Origin: Patescibacteria group bacterium
Lineage (GTDB): Bacteria > Patescibacteriota > JABMPQ01
DNA length: 58,583 nt
Direction of reading: 5' to 3'
Assembly: GCA_018818965.1 (NCBI GenBank)
Contig: JAHJQX010000018.1
Span: 1 to 58,583, forward strand
This document shows positions 9,477-17,693 of the stretch, one piece after another. Each line of letters starts with the position of its first letter. Position 1 is the stretch's first letter. Below the pieces are notes generated by a model, which saw only the letters and a list, made by a program, of their open reading frames with translations, was not told the origin of the DNA and made no database searches. The translations under genes were made by a program, and so were the position numbers.

Positions 9477-12230
9477 ATGCTAAAGAAGGCTTTTTGTCCT
9501 CTGATTAGCGCTGTAATCGTTGTCGCCTTTTTGTTTAACCTGGGCTTGATAGTCACAAAACAAGCACAAGCGGCGACTGTTTATATAGATGCCGATAATG
9601 TTAATCCTGGCTCAGGCACTGCAGAAGATCCTTTTCGCTCAATTGGCCAAGCAGCGAATGTTTCTTCTGCCGGTGATACCCTTCTAATAGACGGGGGAAC
9701 TTATAATAACGCTAACCAGACGGCCAGTCCTTTTCCGATCACAATAAATAAGGAACTGATAATCCAAGGGGTAGACAGAGACTCAGTAATAATTGATGCT
9801 GGATATGGTACTAGCAACATATTTAATCTTTCCATAACCGGTGATATTTCAATCGAAAATATTACTTTTCAGGGCTACGATCAAAATATTGGTGGACGAG
9901 CGCTCAATATAACTCTTGGCGGTGGTGTTATCGGTGTTAATAATTGTAAATTTGATGGGCAGACTCTTAGTTGGTCGCCAATAATTACTAATATAAGTAA
10001 TGGAGCTACGGTCAATATTCACCATTCTGAGTTTGTGGACAATAAATCAGAAGCAGTGCATTTTAATCGTGTTACTGACAGCGCCAACGTAAATTTTTAT
10101 AACAACCTTGTACATAGTACAACTGGTTCGGTTTTAGGTATGGGGCCGATTGTTGGCGCCTTTAATCCCGATAACGGCACCTTAAACGCCTCATTTTACA
10201 ACAATATTATTAGAGACCAGGAGAAAGGAGCAGTCATTTTCAACTGGTCAGGCTCAGCTACTACTCTGGGGTCTATCTATAATAATGTCTTCATCGGTAA
10301 TACCTATGGTATTGATGTAAATGATATTAGTACACAATCAACCATCAGGAATAATATATTTATTGATAATACCACTGCCGTTAATGGTGGTAATTTTTCT
10401 GGTACTATTGGGTCAGCTACTTCAGACTTCAATGACTTTTATAACAACACTACTGACTACTCCAGTGTGACTGGTGGAGCTGGCGACATGTCTGATGACC
10501 CAGTCTTCATTAGCTATACTACAGGTATGGGGATGGATGAGATGAACCTCCGTCTTCAATCTAGCACTACTCTCATTGATGCCGGGACTAATGATGATGC
10601 TCCCACAACTGACTACGATGATAATCGTCGTCCTTTTGGCTCTGTTGTTGATATGGGAGTTTATGAAATGGACTATACTCCGCCAGAAATAGGCAGCCAA
10701 TTACCGGCTGACGGCGAGACGGGGGTTGATCGTGAAAGATCAATTTCTTTTCATGCACAGGATAATGATACTGGCTTGGATACAGGTTCAGACGCCATCG
10801 TCGTTAATGTATCAGGGTCAGTATCTGGATCTGTCGCCGGTGATATCGAAATTTTCCCTCCCACCGATGGAGCCGAGGTGACCGATGAATTTATTATAAC
10901 TTTTGTGCCACACAGCCCTTTTAGTTATAGTGAAGTAATAACAGCTGAAGTTAGTGTGATCGATATCGCCTACGAGCCTAACACTGCTACTTCTATCTGG
11001 ACTTTCACTATCGGAGATGAGCCAAGACCAGAACCAGATCCGGAGCCAGATCCAGATAATGAGGAAACAGAGAATCAGAATCAAAACCAAAATCAGCTGC
11101 CGGCGCCAGAAAATGGTTTTATTGTCACTTCACCAGCTGGCAGCGGTGGACCCCATTATCGGCTGTATAAAGCAGACGGAACTTTATTGTCATCTTTCTT
11201 TGCCTATGACCAATATTTACGTGGGGGCTTTAAAGCTTTCCCGGCCAATATTAATGGCGTTGGTGGCGATGAAATAATTACAATTCCCGGTTGGGGATTA
11301 GGGCCGCACCTACGGGCTTTCACCCAAAGTGGTCAGGAAATTACCTCCTTTATGATTTATGACCCCGGTTTTCGTGGTGGCCTCCAGGGCGCAAAGGCTG
11401 ATTTTGACGGCGATGGTCGGGAAGAAATTATCACCGCTCCCTCTGGCGAGGGTGGACCACAAGTCCGCGTTTTCCGCTATCGTAACGGCGTTTTTGAAAT
11501 AGTTACTCAGTTTATGGCCTATAGTAACGTTTTTCACGGTGGAGTGAATATAGCGACTGGCGACTTAACTGGTGACGGTGTGCCAGAGTTAATAACTGTT
11601 CCCCGCTATGGTGGTTCGGCTAACATTCGGATTTACCAATACAACAATGGCCAGTTTGACTTGCTTGATTGGGCGATTGTTTATAATGAACGTTTTCACG
11701 GTGGTGCCAATTTGGCCACTGGCGATTTAAATGGAGACGGTAGAGCTGAATTAGTGGTTGCTCCTCGGAGTCAAGGTGGACCCAATGTTCGGGTATTCAG
11801 TCTCAATGCCGATAACAAAATCCAAGAAAAAGATAATTTTCTGGCTTATGACTCTACCTACCGCGGTGGAGTCGCTTTGGCCACTGGTGATGTTGATTAC
11901 GACGGCGATGACGAATTGATTACCGCTCCGGCTAGCGCTGGTGGTTCTAATATTCGTGTCTACCAACACCGCGATGGTGATTATTCACAGTTACTCGATT
12001 GGTTTATGGTCGGGGGCGATGATAGTACTTTTCGTAGCGGTCTCAATATTCAGGCTAGCGATCTTAATTTAGACGGCCGGGCTGAGATTGTGGCTTCTCC
12101 ACTGCAGGGAGGACCACGGGTTAGAGTTTATGCTTTAACTGGCAGTGAAATAGCTTTATTACATGGATTCTGGGCCTACGACGAAGGAAGCGTACGGAGC
12201 GATATTAGTATTAATCTCGGCCAACGCTAG
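9477..12230 (+). CDS. Secreted parallel beta-helix / Ig-like / propeller protein
   Basis: 917 residues. A signal peptide ends around 'QAQAA' (residues 27-33). About 35-400 form a right-handed parallel beta-helix of the DUF1565/Beta_helix kind, opening with 'VYIDADNVNPGSGTAEDPF' followed by Asn-rich turns. About 405-515 is an SbsA-like Ig domain, then a Pro/Asp/Glu and Asn/Gln repeat linker (about 519-545). From about 550 to the end is a propeller with 'DFDGDGREEIITAP', 'DLNGDGRAELVVAP' and 'DLNLDGRAEIVASP' calcium-loop repeats and 'GGPQVRVF' strands. The propeller is the module also found in the M4 proteases and in the gene at 26725. Carbohydrate binding or cleavage is typical of such helices, but no catalytic residues can be assigned. 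Confidence 0.9.
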   Translation: MLKKAFCPLISAVIVVAFLFNLGLIVTKQAQAATVYIDADNVNPGSGTAEDPFRSIGQAANVSSAGDTLLIDGGTYNNANQTASPFPITINKELIIQGVDRDSVIIDAGYGTSNIFNLSITGDISIENITFQGYDQNIGGRALNITLGGGVIGVNNCKFDGQTLSWSPIITNISNGATVNIHHSEFVDNKSEAVHFNRVTDSANVNFYNNLVHSTTGSVLGMGPIVGAFNPDNGTLNASFYNNIIRDQEKGAVIFNWSGSATTLGSIYNNVFIGNTYGIDVNDISTQSTIRNNIFIDNTTAVNGGNFSGTIGSATSDFNDFYNNTTDYSSVTGGAGDMSDDPVFISYTTGMGMDEMNLRLQSSTTLIDAGTNDDAPTTDYDDNRRPFGSVVDMGVYEMDYTPPEIGSQLPADGETGVDRERSISFHAQDNDTGLDTGSDAIVVNVSGSVSGSVAGDIEIFPPTDGAEVTDEFIITFVPHSPFSYSEVITAEVSVIDIAYEPNTATSIWTFTIGDEPRPEPDPEPDPDNEETENQNQNQNQLPAPENGFIVTSPAGSGGPHYRLYKADGTLLSSFFAYDQYLRGGFKAFPANINGVGGDEIITIPGWGLGPHLRAFTQSGQEITSFMIYDPGFRGGLQGAKADFDGDGREEIITAPSGEGGPQVRVFRYRNGVFEIVTQFMAYSNVFHGGVNIATGDLTGDGVPELITVPRYGGSANIRIYQYNNGQFDLLDWAIVYNERFHGGANLATGDLNGDGRAELVVAPRSQGGPNVRVFSLNADNKIQEKDNFLAYDSTYRGGVALATGDVDYDGDDELITAPASAGGSNIRVYQHRDGDYSQLLDWFMVGGDDSTFRSGLNIQASDLNLDGRAEIVASPLQGGPRVRVYALTGSEIALLHGFWAYDEGSVRSDISINLGQR

Positions 12231-12256
12231 TGTGCTAGTAAACTAATTTTTCTAAA

Positions 12257-12289
12257 GGCTGTCCTCGGCTAATTGGGCAGTCTTTTTTT
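12257..12289 (+). terminator. Rho-independent terminator after the beta-helix gene
   Basis: GGCTGTCC (12257-12264) pairs with GGGCAGTC (12275-12282) with two G-U pairs and a 10-nt loop, followed by seven T. Confidence 0.85.
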
Positions 12290-12301
12290 ATTGCAAACAA
12301 T

Positions 12302-12327
12302 CTCTATAATGAACGTATAATATAGAG
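12302..12327 (+). promoter_or_regulatory. Inverted repeat over the putative ECF sigma promoter
   Basis: CTCTATA (12302-12308) and TATAGAG (12321-12327) form a perfect 7-bp inverted repeat with a 12-bp spacer. It spans two TATAAT hexamers (12305-12310 and 12316-12321). The best -35 is TTGCAA (12291-12296) with a 19-bp spacer to the second hexamer. It could be an operator or a coincidence of AT-rich promoter sequence. Confidence 0.4.
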
Positions 12328-12346
12328 GGATTGCTGATTATACCCC

Positions 12347-12919
12347 ATGGTAAATTCTTACGATGATCTCACCGATGGCCAGCTAGTTGAGCTAGCTAAA
12401 GTGAAGGCAGATGATTTTGCGCCCTTAGTTGAGCGATACCAAGAGCGGCTTTTTCGTTTTGCCAAGCGGATTTCGTACTTTTCCGATGAGGATACCGAGG
12501 ATATTATCCAGGAAGTATTTATTAAGGTTTACCGTAATCTAAATGGCTACAATGATTCGTTAAAATTTTCTACTTGGATCTATCAGATTACACGCAATGC
12601 TGTTATAGATGCTATTCGAGCCAAACATACTCGTCCCCAAAATATCCACTTGGAAAAAGAGGAGATGGTGAATATTTTCAAGGCTAGTACTGATATTGCC
12701 AAGGAAACAATCGTTCGTGACCATTTTGATAGAGTTAAAAATATTATCGATGATTTGCCGTATAAGTATAAAGAAGTAATGATACTACGTTTTTTAGAAG
12801 AGAAAAGTTACGAAGAAATTATGGATATTATTAAGAAACCTAAGGGGACAGTAGCCTCACTGATCAATCGGGGACGAAAAATGTTGACTAAAGAGGCTCG
12901 CCAGCAAGGGTTAACGTAA
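12347..12919 (+). CDS. ECF-type RNA polymerase sigma factor
   Basis: 190 residues, normal for the ECF group. Region 2 (about 25-95) includes 'DTEDIIQEVFIKVYRNL' and the -10-recognition helix 'FSTWIYQITRNAVIDAIR'. Region 4 (about 130-185) has 'DLPYKYKEVMILRF' and the helix-turn-helix 'YEEIMDIIKKPKGTVASLI'. It probably directs polymerase to a small envelope-stress or surface regulon. The next gene begins 9 bp downstream and encodes a membrane protein, the usual place for a cognate regulator. Confidence 0.93.
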   Translation: MVNSYDDLTDGQLVELAKVKADDFAPLVERYQERLFRFAKRISYFSDEDTEDIIQEVFIKVYRNLNGYNDSLKFSTWIYQITRNAVIDAIRAKHTRPQNIHLEKEEMVNIFKASTDIAKETIVRDHFDRVKNIIDDLPYKYKEVMILRFLEEKSYEEIMDIIKKPKGTVASLINRGRKMLTKEARQQGLT

Positions 12920-12928
12920 TTTATTAAT

Positions 12929-13675
12929 ATGAGCAAAGCTGACAGTCAAAAAATTGTCTCCGAGATTAAGGAGAAAAACATCAAACCAGAATCGAAGTTA
13001 AAACTCAACTGGAAGAATTATATTTTGTGGGGGGCGTTAGGTATAGTCATTATTCTCGGAGCTTTGGTCTGCTCTTTAGCGATGTTGGATATAGCAGACA
13101 CTAATTTAAAGCTTTATAAAGGTTTAGGTTTTATGAAGTTTATCAGAATATTTGTAACTACTGCACCATATCTGCTAATAGCGCTGGCTGCTTTGATGTT
13201 GGGCCTGGGAGTGCTTTCTTGGCGGCAGACCAGACGTGGATACCGTCACAGTATTGTGGTCGTAGCTGGTATTATAGTACTAATCGTGACGGCTTTGGGT
13301 ATCTTGGGGCATCTAGCTCAAGTAAATAGACGACTAGAAAAAGATTTTGTGGGGCAATTTCCTCAATTACGGGGACCAGCCAAATTTGAAGAGGGGCGTT
13401 GGTTGCAGCCTGAGCAGGGTCTCTTGGGTGGTGAGGCAATAGTGGTGATCACAGAGAGAATTGATCTGCGTGATTTTGCTGACAAAGATTGGCAGATATA
13501 TTATTCTGAAGAAACTCATATACGTCCGGGGTATTTCCCTCGGGTAGGAGAGCGTATTGGAGTAATGGGTGAGGTGAAGGGCGAATCTGAATTTACTGCC
13601 TACGTTATTAGGCCACTGCCAGCTATGGACAAAAAGCTCTGGTGGAAACCAGGCCAGCGCCCCGGGGGGTATTAG
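12929..13675 (+). CDS. Membrane protein paired with the ECF sigma factor (possible anti-sigma or partner)
   Basis: 248 residues. A charged cytoplasmic N-terminus (about 1-30) is followed by three hydrophobic segments (about 32-54, 72-93 and 103-125). The C-terminal domain of about 120 residues ends in 'VGERIGVMGEVKGESEF', which could be a small beta-barrel. I do not recognise a zinc-binding anti-sigma motif (HxxxCxxC) or RsgI/RskA signature. The link to sigma control rests only on position: same operon, 9-bp gap. It could equally be an unrelated envelope protein. Confidence 0.7.
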   Translation: MSKADSQKIVSEIKEKNIKPESKLKLNWKNYILWGALGIVIILGALVCSLAMLDIADTNLKLYKGLGFMKFIRIFVTTAPYLLIALAALMLGLGVLSWRQTRRGYRHSIVVVAGIIVLIVTALGILGHLAQVNRRLEKDFVGQFPQLRGPAKFEEGRWLQPEQGLLGGEAIVVITERIDLRDFADKDWQIYYSEETHIRPGYFPRVGERIGVMGEVKGESEFTAYVIRPLPAMDKKLWWKPGQRPGGY

Positions 13676-13715
13676 TGATTTGCAAACTTCTCGCCGCGTT
13701 CTCGTAGTAACTAAG

Positions 13716-13753
13716 TGGAGGCGGGTAGGACAGCTAGCGCTTGCGTGCCTCCA
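13716..13753 (+). repeat. GC-rich palindrome in the intergenic region
   Basis: TGGAGGC (13716-13722) and GCCTCCA (13747-13753) pair perfectly around a 24-nt loop that contains AGCGCT. There is no T-run, so it is not a standard terminator. 'GGAGGCGGGTA' resembles the 'GAGGCGGGTA' end of the palindrome inserted in the tRNA-Asn copy near 29738. Confidence 0.5.
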
Positions 13754-13775
13754 GCCATATAAATAATTACAAAAA

Positions 13776-14270
13776 ATGAGCAAGAACAGGAAAATCACAG
13801 CCGCCGCTTTTGCCATTGGTGCTCTCGCTCTGATGGTTGGAGTCTACGGCATTGGTACAACTTACGCCCAAGACAATGATGCCCACATCTCACTGATCCA
13901 GAAATTAGCCAGTAAGTTTGGTGTTGAAGAATCAGAGGTGCAAGCAGTTTTTGATGAGCACCAACAGGAAATGCAAACTGAGCGGCAGGCAGAGTTCTCA
14001 AATAAGTTGGATGAGGCAGTAGAGGCTGAAGAGATCACATCTGGGCAGAAGCAAGCAATTTTGGACAAGCATGAAGAGATGAAGAACAGGCACAAAGAAC
14101 TGAAAGATCTCGATCCAGAAGAGCGTCAGGCTCAAATGCGAGAATTGCGTAAAGAAATGAGAGATTGGGCAGAAGAAAATGGGATAGATATGCGTGATAT
14201 CGCTCCCAAGGGTGAAAAAGGCATACATGATGGTAAAGGAATGGGCGGGCATGGTGGTCCCCGTTTCTAA
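13776..14270 (+). CDS. Small exported protein with Glu/Lys-rich helices and Gly/His-rich tail
   Basis: 164 residues. A signal peptide (about 1-31, 'GTTYAQD') precedes 'LIQKLASKFGVEESEVQAVF', a helical motif common in small exported bacterial proteins, then a long charged helical region. The tail 'GKGMGGHGGPRF' is Gly/His-rich and might bind metal. Size and helical content recall Spy/CpxP-type periplasmic proteins, but the LTxxQ motif is absent, so no family is assigned. It follows the sigma factor operon after 100 bp and is flanked by hairpins on both sides. Confidence 0.75.
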   Translation: MSKNRKITAAAFAIGALALMVGVYGIGTTYAQDNDAHISLIQKLASKFGVEESEVQAVFDEHQQEMQTERQAEFSNKLDEAVEAEEITSGQKQAILDKHEEMKNRHKELKDLDPEERQAQMRELRKEMRDWAEENGIDMRDIAPKGEKGIHDGKGMGGHGGPRF

Positions 14271-14285
14271 TCGTCGGTAGCCGAA

Positions 14286-14316
14286 GATATGATCGAGGAT
14301 TTACTCTGATCATATC
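14286..14316 (+). repeat. Perfect 9-bp inverted repeat in the 3' region
   Basis: GATATGATC (14286-14294) and GATCATATC (14308-14316) with a 13-nt loop, 15 bp after the stop codon. It has no T-run. It may protect the mRNA 3' end or be a binding site. Confidence 0.55.
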
Positions 14317-14356
14317 GGGAGCTTGTCCTGTCTTGACGGGTAATGGCTTCTCAGGC

Positions 14357-14389
14357 AAAAGGCTCCCTTCTGGACACGGGGGGCTTTTT
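14357..14389 (+). terminator. Rho-independent terminator of the small exported protein
   Basis: AAAAGGCTCCC (14357-14367) pairs with GGGGGCTTTTT (11 bp, two G-U) over a 10-12-nt loop, giving a G-rich stem with a T-run. Confidence 0.75.
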
Positions 14390-14495
14390 ATTTTGGTGCT
14401 GGTTGCTGATAATAGTAATAAAGAGCTTTGCCTTTGTTTGCTGGTTCACTCGGAAGAATAAAAACAAGTTTTACTCTTCACTTATTCACTGCGCA

Positions 14496-14531
14496 AATAA
14501 AAAACAGCAACGTTGCAATTAGACGTGCTGT
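14496..14531 (-). terminator. Rho-independent terminator of the metal ABC operon
   Basis: Read on the minus strand, ACAGCA-CGT pairs with ACG-T-TGCTGT and is followed by six T. It starts 17 bp past the permease stop codon. Confidence 0.7.
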
Positions 14532-14547
14532 CTAGGGGCTATAATAG

Positions 14548-15348
14548 TCAACGAAGTTTATGCCCAATTAAGGCTGCCAGATATACCAGCGCTGCTAGCA
14601 AGATAATTACCGGTCCGGTTGGCCAATTGAGATAATAGGAGAGAAAAAGGCCAGCTACGGTAGAAAATCCACTAATAATAACTGACCAAATAATAATTCC
14701 TTTGAGTGATTTGCTAAGTAGCTGAGCGGTAGCAGCGGGCAGCGTCAGTAGGGCAATAACCAAGATAATGCCAACTACTTTGATCAGAACCACTACTGTC
14801 AGGGCGATCAGGGAAAGTAAAAATAGATAAATAGGCAACACCTTGACATTTGTTACTTGGCAGAATTCTTCGTCAAAAATTATCGCCAAGAAACGACGAA
14901 AGAAAACAACAATGCTAACTAGAACGATAACATCTAAAGTAGCTACCAGCCAGATGTCCCCAGTGGTGGTGAGTAATATATTACCAAATAAATAGCTAAA
15001 TAAATCAGATATATAACCAGGAGTGAGAAAGACAAAGATCAAGCCCACTGACATGCCGACGGCCCACATGGCGCCAATCAGCGCATCTTCGTTAGACTTT
15101 GATTTCTTACTGACAATACCAATGCCAAGAGCTGATAGCACACTAAAAATAGTGGCTCCTAGTATAGGATTAAAGCCAAAGAAATAGGCGATGCCCAAGC
15201 CACCGAATGAAGCATGTGCGACTGCGCCAGAGATGAACGATATTTTCTTTAGCACAATCAAGCTACCAACAATACCAGCGGCGATACTAGCTAGTAGGCC
15301 GATCAGAAGTGCATTCTGAAAAAAATTGTAACTGAGAATTTCGAGCAT
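14548..15348 (-). CDS. ABC-3 family metal transporter permease (ZnuB/MntB-like)
   Basis: 266 residues with about eight hydrophobic segments. 'GAVAHASFGGLGIAYFFG' near residues 38-56 is the conserved ABC-3 motif at the ATPase contact, and 'VVGIILVIALLTLPAATAQLL' is the conserved late segment. It is the channel of the importer encoded with the two upstream genes, starting 2 bp after the ATPase stop. Zn versus Mn specificity cannot be read from this subunit. Confidence 0.92.
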   Translation of the reverse strand: MLEILSYNFFQNALLIGLLASIAAGIVGSLIVLKKISFISGAVAHASFGGLGIAYFFGFNPILGATIFSVLSALGIGIVSKKSKSNEDALIGAMWAVGMSVGLIFVFLTPGYISDLFSYLFGNILLTTTGDIWLVATLDVIVLVSIVVFFRRFLAIIFDEEFCQVTNVKVLPIYLFLLSLIALTVVVLIKVVGIILVIALLTLPAATAQLLSKSLKGIIIWSVIISGFSTVAGLFLSYYLNWPTGPVIILLAALVYLAALIGHKLR

Positions 15349-15350
15349 AA

Positions 15351-16109
15351 CTAATGTTTTTTTAGTACGCGGTGGGGGATGCCGTGGCCGAGTAACTCAA
15401 TATCGCATTTATATCCAGATTTTATCATCGTTTCATTGATTTCTCCACCGTCATGCAGAAAAAGTGTTTTATTAAGACAGGCTATTTTATTGATATAGGG
15501 CGAGATCATGCCGATGTCATGTGATACGACGATAATTGCAATTTCTTGATTAAGTTTTTTGAGTAATTCAAAGAAGTCAGTTTCGGCTTTGGTATCGACG
15601 CTACTGGTCGGTTCATCGAGAATTAGTAATTTGGGATCACGTACGAGTGCACGGGCGATTAATACCCGTTGTCTTTGTCCGCCGGAGAGTTCACCGATTC
15701 GTTTTTTGGCCAAATCAACTAGGCCAACCTTTTCTAGAACCGCGGTAGCTTTTTTCTTATCCGACCCGATAAAACGCTGCCAAGTCTTTTTATTTCCCAA
15801 TAGCCCCATTAAGACCACTTCTTGTACATTGATAGGGTAGTCGAGGTCAATCTTAGCGTATTGAGGAACATAGCCGACCTGTCGTCGAGCTTTTTTTGGG
15901 CTTTGGTCGAAAACTTTCGTTGATCCCTTATCAGGCGATAATAGTCCGAGGATTATTTTCAGGAGGGTGGTCTTGCCACCACCATTAGCACCGATAATAC
16001 CCAAAAAATCTCCAGGTTTGACAACTAGGTTAATATTTTCTAGCACTTTTGTTCCCTTAACATAAGAGAAGTCTAAATTATTTATTTCTACAATATTTTT
16101 TGTTGTCAT
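15351..16109 (-). CDS. ABC transporter ATPase for divalent metal import (ZnuC-like)
   Basis: Walker A 'GANGGGKTT', Q-loop region 'VGYVPQYAKID', signature 'LSGGQRQRV', Walker B 'LLILDEPTS' and H-loop 'VVSHD' are all present. The ORF track starts at 16181, but that would overlap the upstream lipoprotein gene by 68 bp. The internal ATG at 16107-16109 ('MTTKNIVEINNLDF') gives 252 residues, the family norm, and starts 4 bp after the upstream stop, so I use it. It energises the permease encoded next. Confidence 0.9.
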   Translation of the reverse strand: MTTKNIVEINNLDFSYVKGTKVLENINLVVKPGDFLGIIGANGGGKTTLLKIILGLLSPDKGSTKVFDQSPKKARRQVGYVPQYAKIDLDYPINVQEVVLMGLLGNKKTWQRFIGSDKKKATAVLEKVGLVDLAKKRIGELSGGQRQRVLIARALVRDPKLLILDEPTSSVDTKAETDFFELLKKLNQEIAIIVVSHDIGMISPYINKIACLNKTLFLHDGGEINETMIKSGYKCDIELLGHGIPHRVLKKH

Positions 16110-16113
16110 CTCG

Positions 16114-17043
16114 TTAGTTATTAGCGATGGCATCACCGATTTTTTTAAGGTTGGTAATAAAATCCGCCGCCAACGGGTCAATTTGTACTACATTACCGTT
16201 GATTTCCGTAGCCACGGTCTCGGCATTTTTAGGGCTAAATTGTTTTTGAACAAAAACGGTTTCAGCCCCTTCTTTTTTAGCTTCCGCAATTAATTCTTCT
16301 AATTGAGCAGCCGTCGGTTCTTTACCGTCAATCTCCACGGGGACTTGAATTAACCCGTAGTCATCCAGAAGATAGCCGAAAGAGGGATGATAAACGATAA
16401 TCCTCTTGTTATCCAGCTGGCCGAGCTTTTCTTTCAAATAGGTATCGGTTTCACTTAATTCTTGGACGTATTCTTCTCTATTTTGCTCGTAATAGTTTTT
16501 ATTATTAGGATCTATTTCGCTAAGGGCAGCAGTGATATTTTGGGAATATATTTTAGCGTTTGTAATAGATAGCCAAGTATGAGGATCAGGTTGATCAATT
16601 TTGTCTGCGTGAGTATTATCTTCAAGTTCATGGATGCTTTCAGGTTCATCTGTATGGTGATGATTGGTTAAATCGCGCAAAGTTATCCCAACTGAACCAT
16701 CTATCACTTTCATGTTGACGTTCTGAGCGACGATCTTATCCATATTAGTTTTCTCGAATTCAACCCGACCAGCCTTAACATAGAGATCTGCTTTGGCAAT
16801 CTGGGTGAGTTGCTGGGGGGTTATTTCATAAGAGTGAGGCTCGTATCCAGGAGGGATAATAGCTTCGACTGTCACTTTGTCACCGCCGACTTGGCTGGCG
16901 AATTCAGTTAAAGGGAGGATACTGACAATGATTTTTATTTTGCTGTCAGCGGGAGACTGGCTGTTGTTTAAATTGCAGCCGGTTATTATCGCAACACTGA
17001 TCAACAGCGTTAAAATGATTATCGAATTAGATATTTTTTTCAT
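16114..17043 (-). CDS. Zinc/manganese-binding lipoprotein (ZnuA/TroA family)
   Basis: 309 residues. The lipobox 'IITGC' puts the lipidated Cys at about residue 23, so it is a membrane-tethered substrate-binding protein. Expected metal ligands are visible: His in 'GYEPHSYE', His in 'PDPHTWLS', His in 'VYHPSFGYL' and Asp in 'QIDPLAADF'. A His/acid-rich loop ('NHHHTDEPESIHELEDNTH') lies between the first two ligands. Such loops are typical of zinc-specific ZnuA, so zinc is favoured over manganese. It is first in a three-gene operon. Confidence 0.93.
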   Translation of the reverse strand: MKKISNSIIILTLLISVAIITGCNLNNSQSPADSKIKIIVSILPLTEFASQVGGDKVTVEAIIPPGYEPHSYEITPQQLTQIAKADLYVKAGRVEFEKTNMDKIVAQNVNMKVIDGSVGITLRDLTNHHHTDEPESIHELEDNTHADKIDQPDPHTWLSITNAKIYSQNITAALSEIDPNNKNYYEQNREEYVQELSETDTYLKEKLGQLDNKRIIVYHPSFGYLLDDYGLIQVPVEIDGKEPTAAQLEELIAEAKKEGAETVFVQKQFSPKNAETVATEINGNVVQIDPLAADFITNLKKIGDAIANN

Positions 17044-17092
17044 CTTTACTGATTTATAACTCCATTATTGCATTTATTGCTAATGACTGGCA

Positions 17093-17106
17093 ATTAAATA
17101 TTTAAT
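17093..17106. promoter_or_regulatory. AT-rich palindrome upstream of the metal importer
   Basis: ATTAAATATTTAAT is a perfect 14-bp palindrome, 50 bp upstream of the lipoprotein start codon. It is a candidate metal-regulator operator, but in AT-rich DNA it could arise by chance. Confidence 0.35.
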
Positions 17107-17120
17107 AGTTTCCTAACTTA

Positions 17121-17220
17121 ATTCCCCGAGCGTAAGCTCGAGGGATGCAGTTGATTCCGCCAGTAGGCGGACGAGCTTGCTCGTATTAGGGTAAAACCCC
17201 GAGTGTAAGCTCGGGGAAGT
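17121..17220. repeat. Cluster of four short hairpins
   Basis: About 100 bp hold four stem-loops: CCCCGAG-CGTAAG-CTCGAGG (17124-17143), CCGCC-AGTA-GGCGG (17157-17170), ACGAGC-TT-GCTCGT (17171-17184) and CCCCGAG-TGTAAG-CTCGGGG (17197-17216). The first and last are near-identical copies. The cluster sits between divergent operons and has no T-run. The rest of this 365-bp gap holds the ArsR promoter/operator and an AT-rich palindrome; I see no gene in it. Confidence 0.65.
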
Positions 17221-17352
17221 TTATGTGGTTGGCTTGTCTAAATATAAAAAAGAGGGTCTTAGCTGGTCAAACTAGCCCTCAGATTGGTTAGCGTTGTTTG
17301 AGAGAGTCCACGGGATGATATCAACATATTTATAGGCTAGAAGTATTTTGCC

Positions 17353-17381
17353 TTGACTAGGAATTACCGCCAAGGTAACAT
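17353..17381 (+). promoter_or_regulatory. Promoter of the arsR-permease operon
   Basis: TTGACT (17353-17358), 17-bp spacer, TAACAT (17376-17381). The predicted start is near 17388 inside the operator described next, leaving about 20 nt of leader. Confidence 0.7.
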
Positions 17382-17401
17382 ATCAACATATATTGATATG
17401 T
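17378..17401 (+). promoter_or_regulatory. ArsR-type operator overlapping the -10 box
   Basis: ACATATCAA (17378-17386) and TTGATATGT (17393-17401) form a perfect 9-bp inverted repeat with a 6-bp spacer. It overlaps the -10 hexamer and the transcription start, where a bound repressor would block polymerase. A related half-site, ATATCAACATATTTAT, lies at about 17318-17333. Confidence 0.7.
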
Positions 17402-17408
17402 AATAAAT

Positions 17409-17693
17409 ATGGCTGCAAAACTAGAGAATATATTCAAAGTACTGTCCGAGCCGAATCGATTGCGAATTCTAAAATGTCTGGAAGACAGTGAAAAATGTGT
17501 TTGTATGATTTATAAAAAATTAGATCTTCCCCAAAATCTGATCTCTCATCATTTGGCAGTGATGAGAAAACACAAAGTACTAAATTATCGACGAGAAGGG
17601 AAGAGTATTTATTATTCAGTAAACCAAGAAACTTTTAAAGTTTTAAATAAGTTTGTAAAGCGACTAGATAAATATCAATGTTGGATAGAATAG
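17409..17693 (+). CDS. ArsR/SmtB-family metalloid-responsive repressor
   Basis: 94 residues with the winged-helix ArsR fold. The recognition helix region is 'NLISHHLAVMRKHKVLNYR' and the wing is 'REGKSIYYSV'. Cys30 and Cys32 in 'KCVCMIY' match the alpha3 'CVC' sensor of ArsR proteins that bind As(III)/Sb(III). It probably represses its own operon from the operator over its promoter and is released by metalloid. Its last 16 nt overlap the permease start, suggesting translational coupling. Confidence 0.92.
   Translation: MAAKLENIFKVLSEPNRLRILKCLEDSEKCVCMIYKKLDLPQNLISHHLAVMRKHKVLNYRREGKSIYYSVNQETFKVLNKFVKRLDKYQCWIE

Noticed and set aside
13367-13816. 149-residue minus-strand ORF
   Set aside because: It lies opposite the membrane partner gene and across an intergenic palindrome; its composition is not protein-like.
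14035-14358. 107-residue minus-strand ORF
   Set aside because: Shadow of the exported protein gene and its terminator region.
17121-17220. CRISPR array
   Set aside because: Two similar hairpins only, no regular spacers, and no cas genes in the window.
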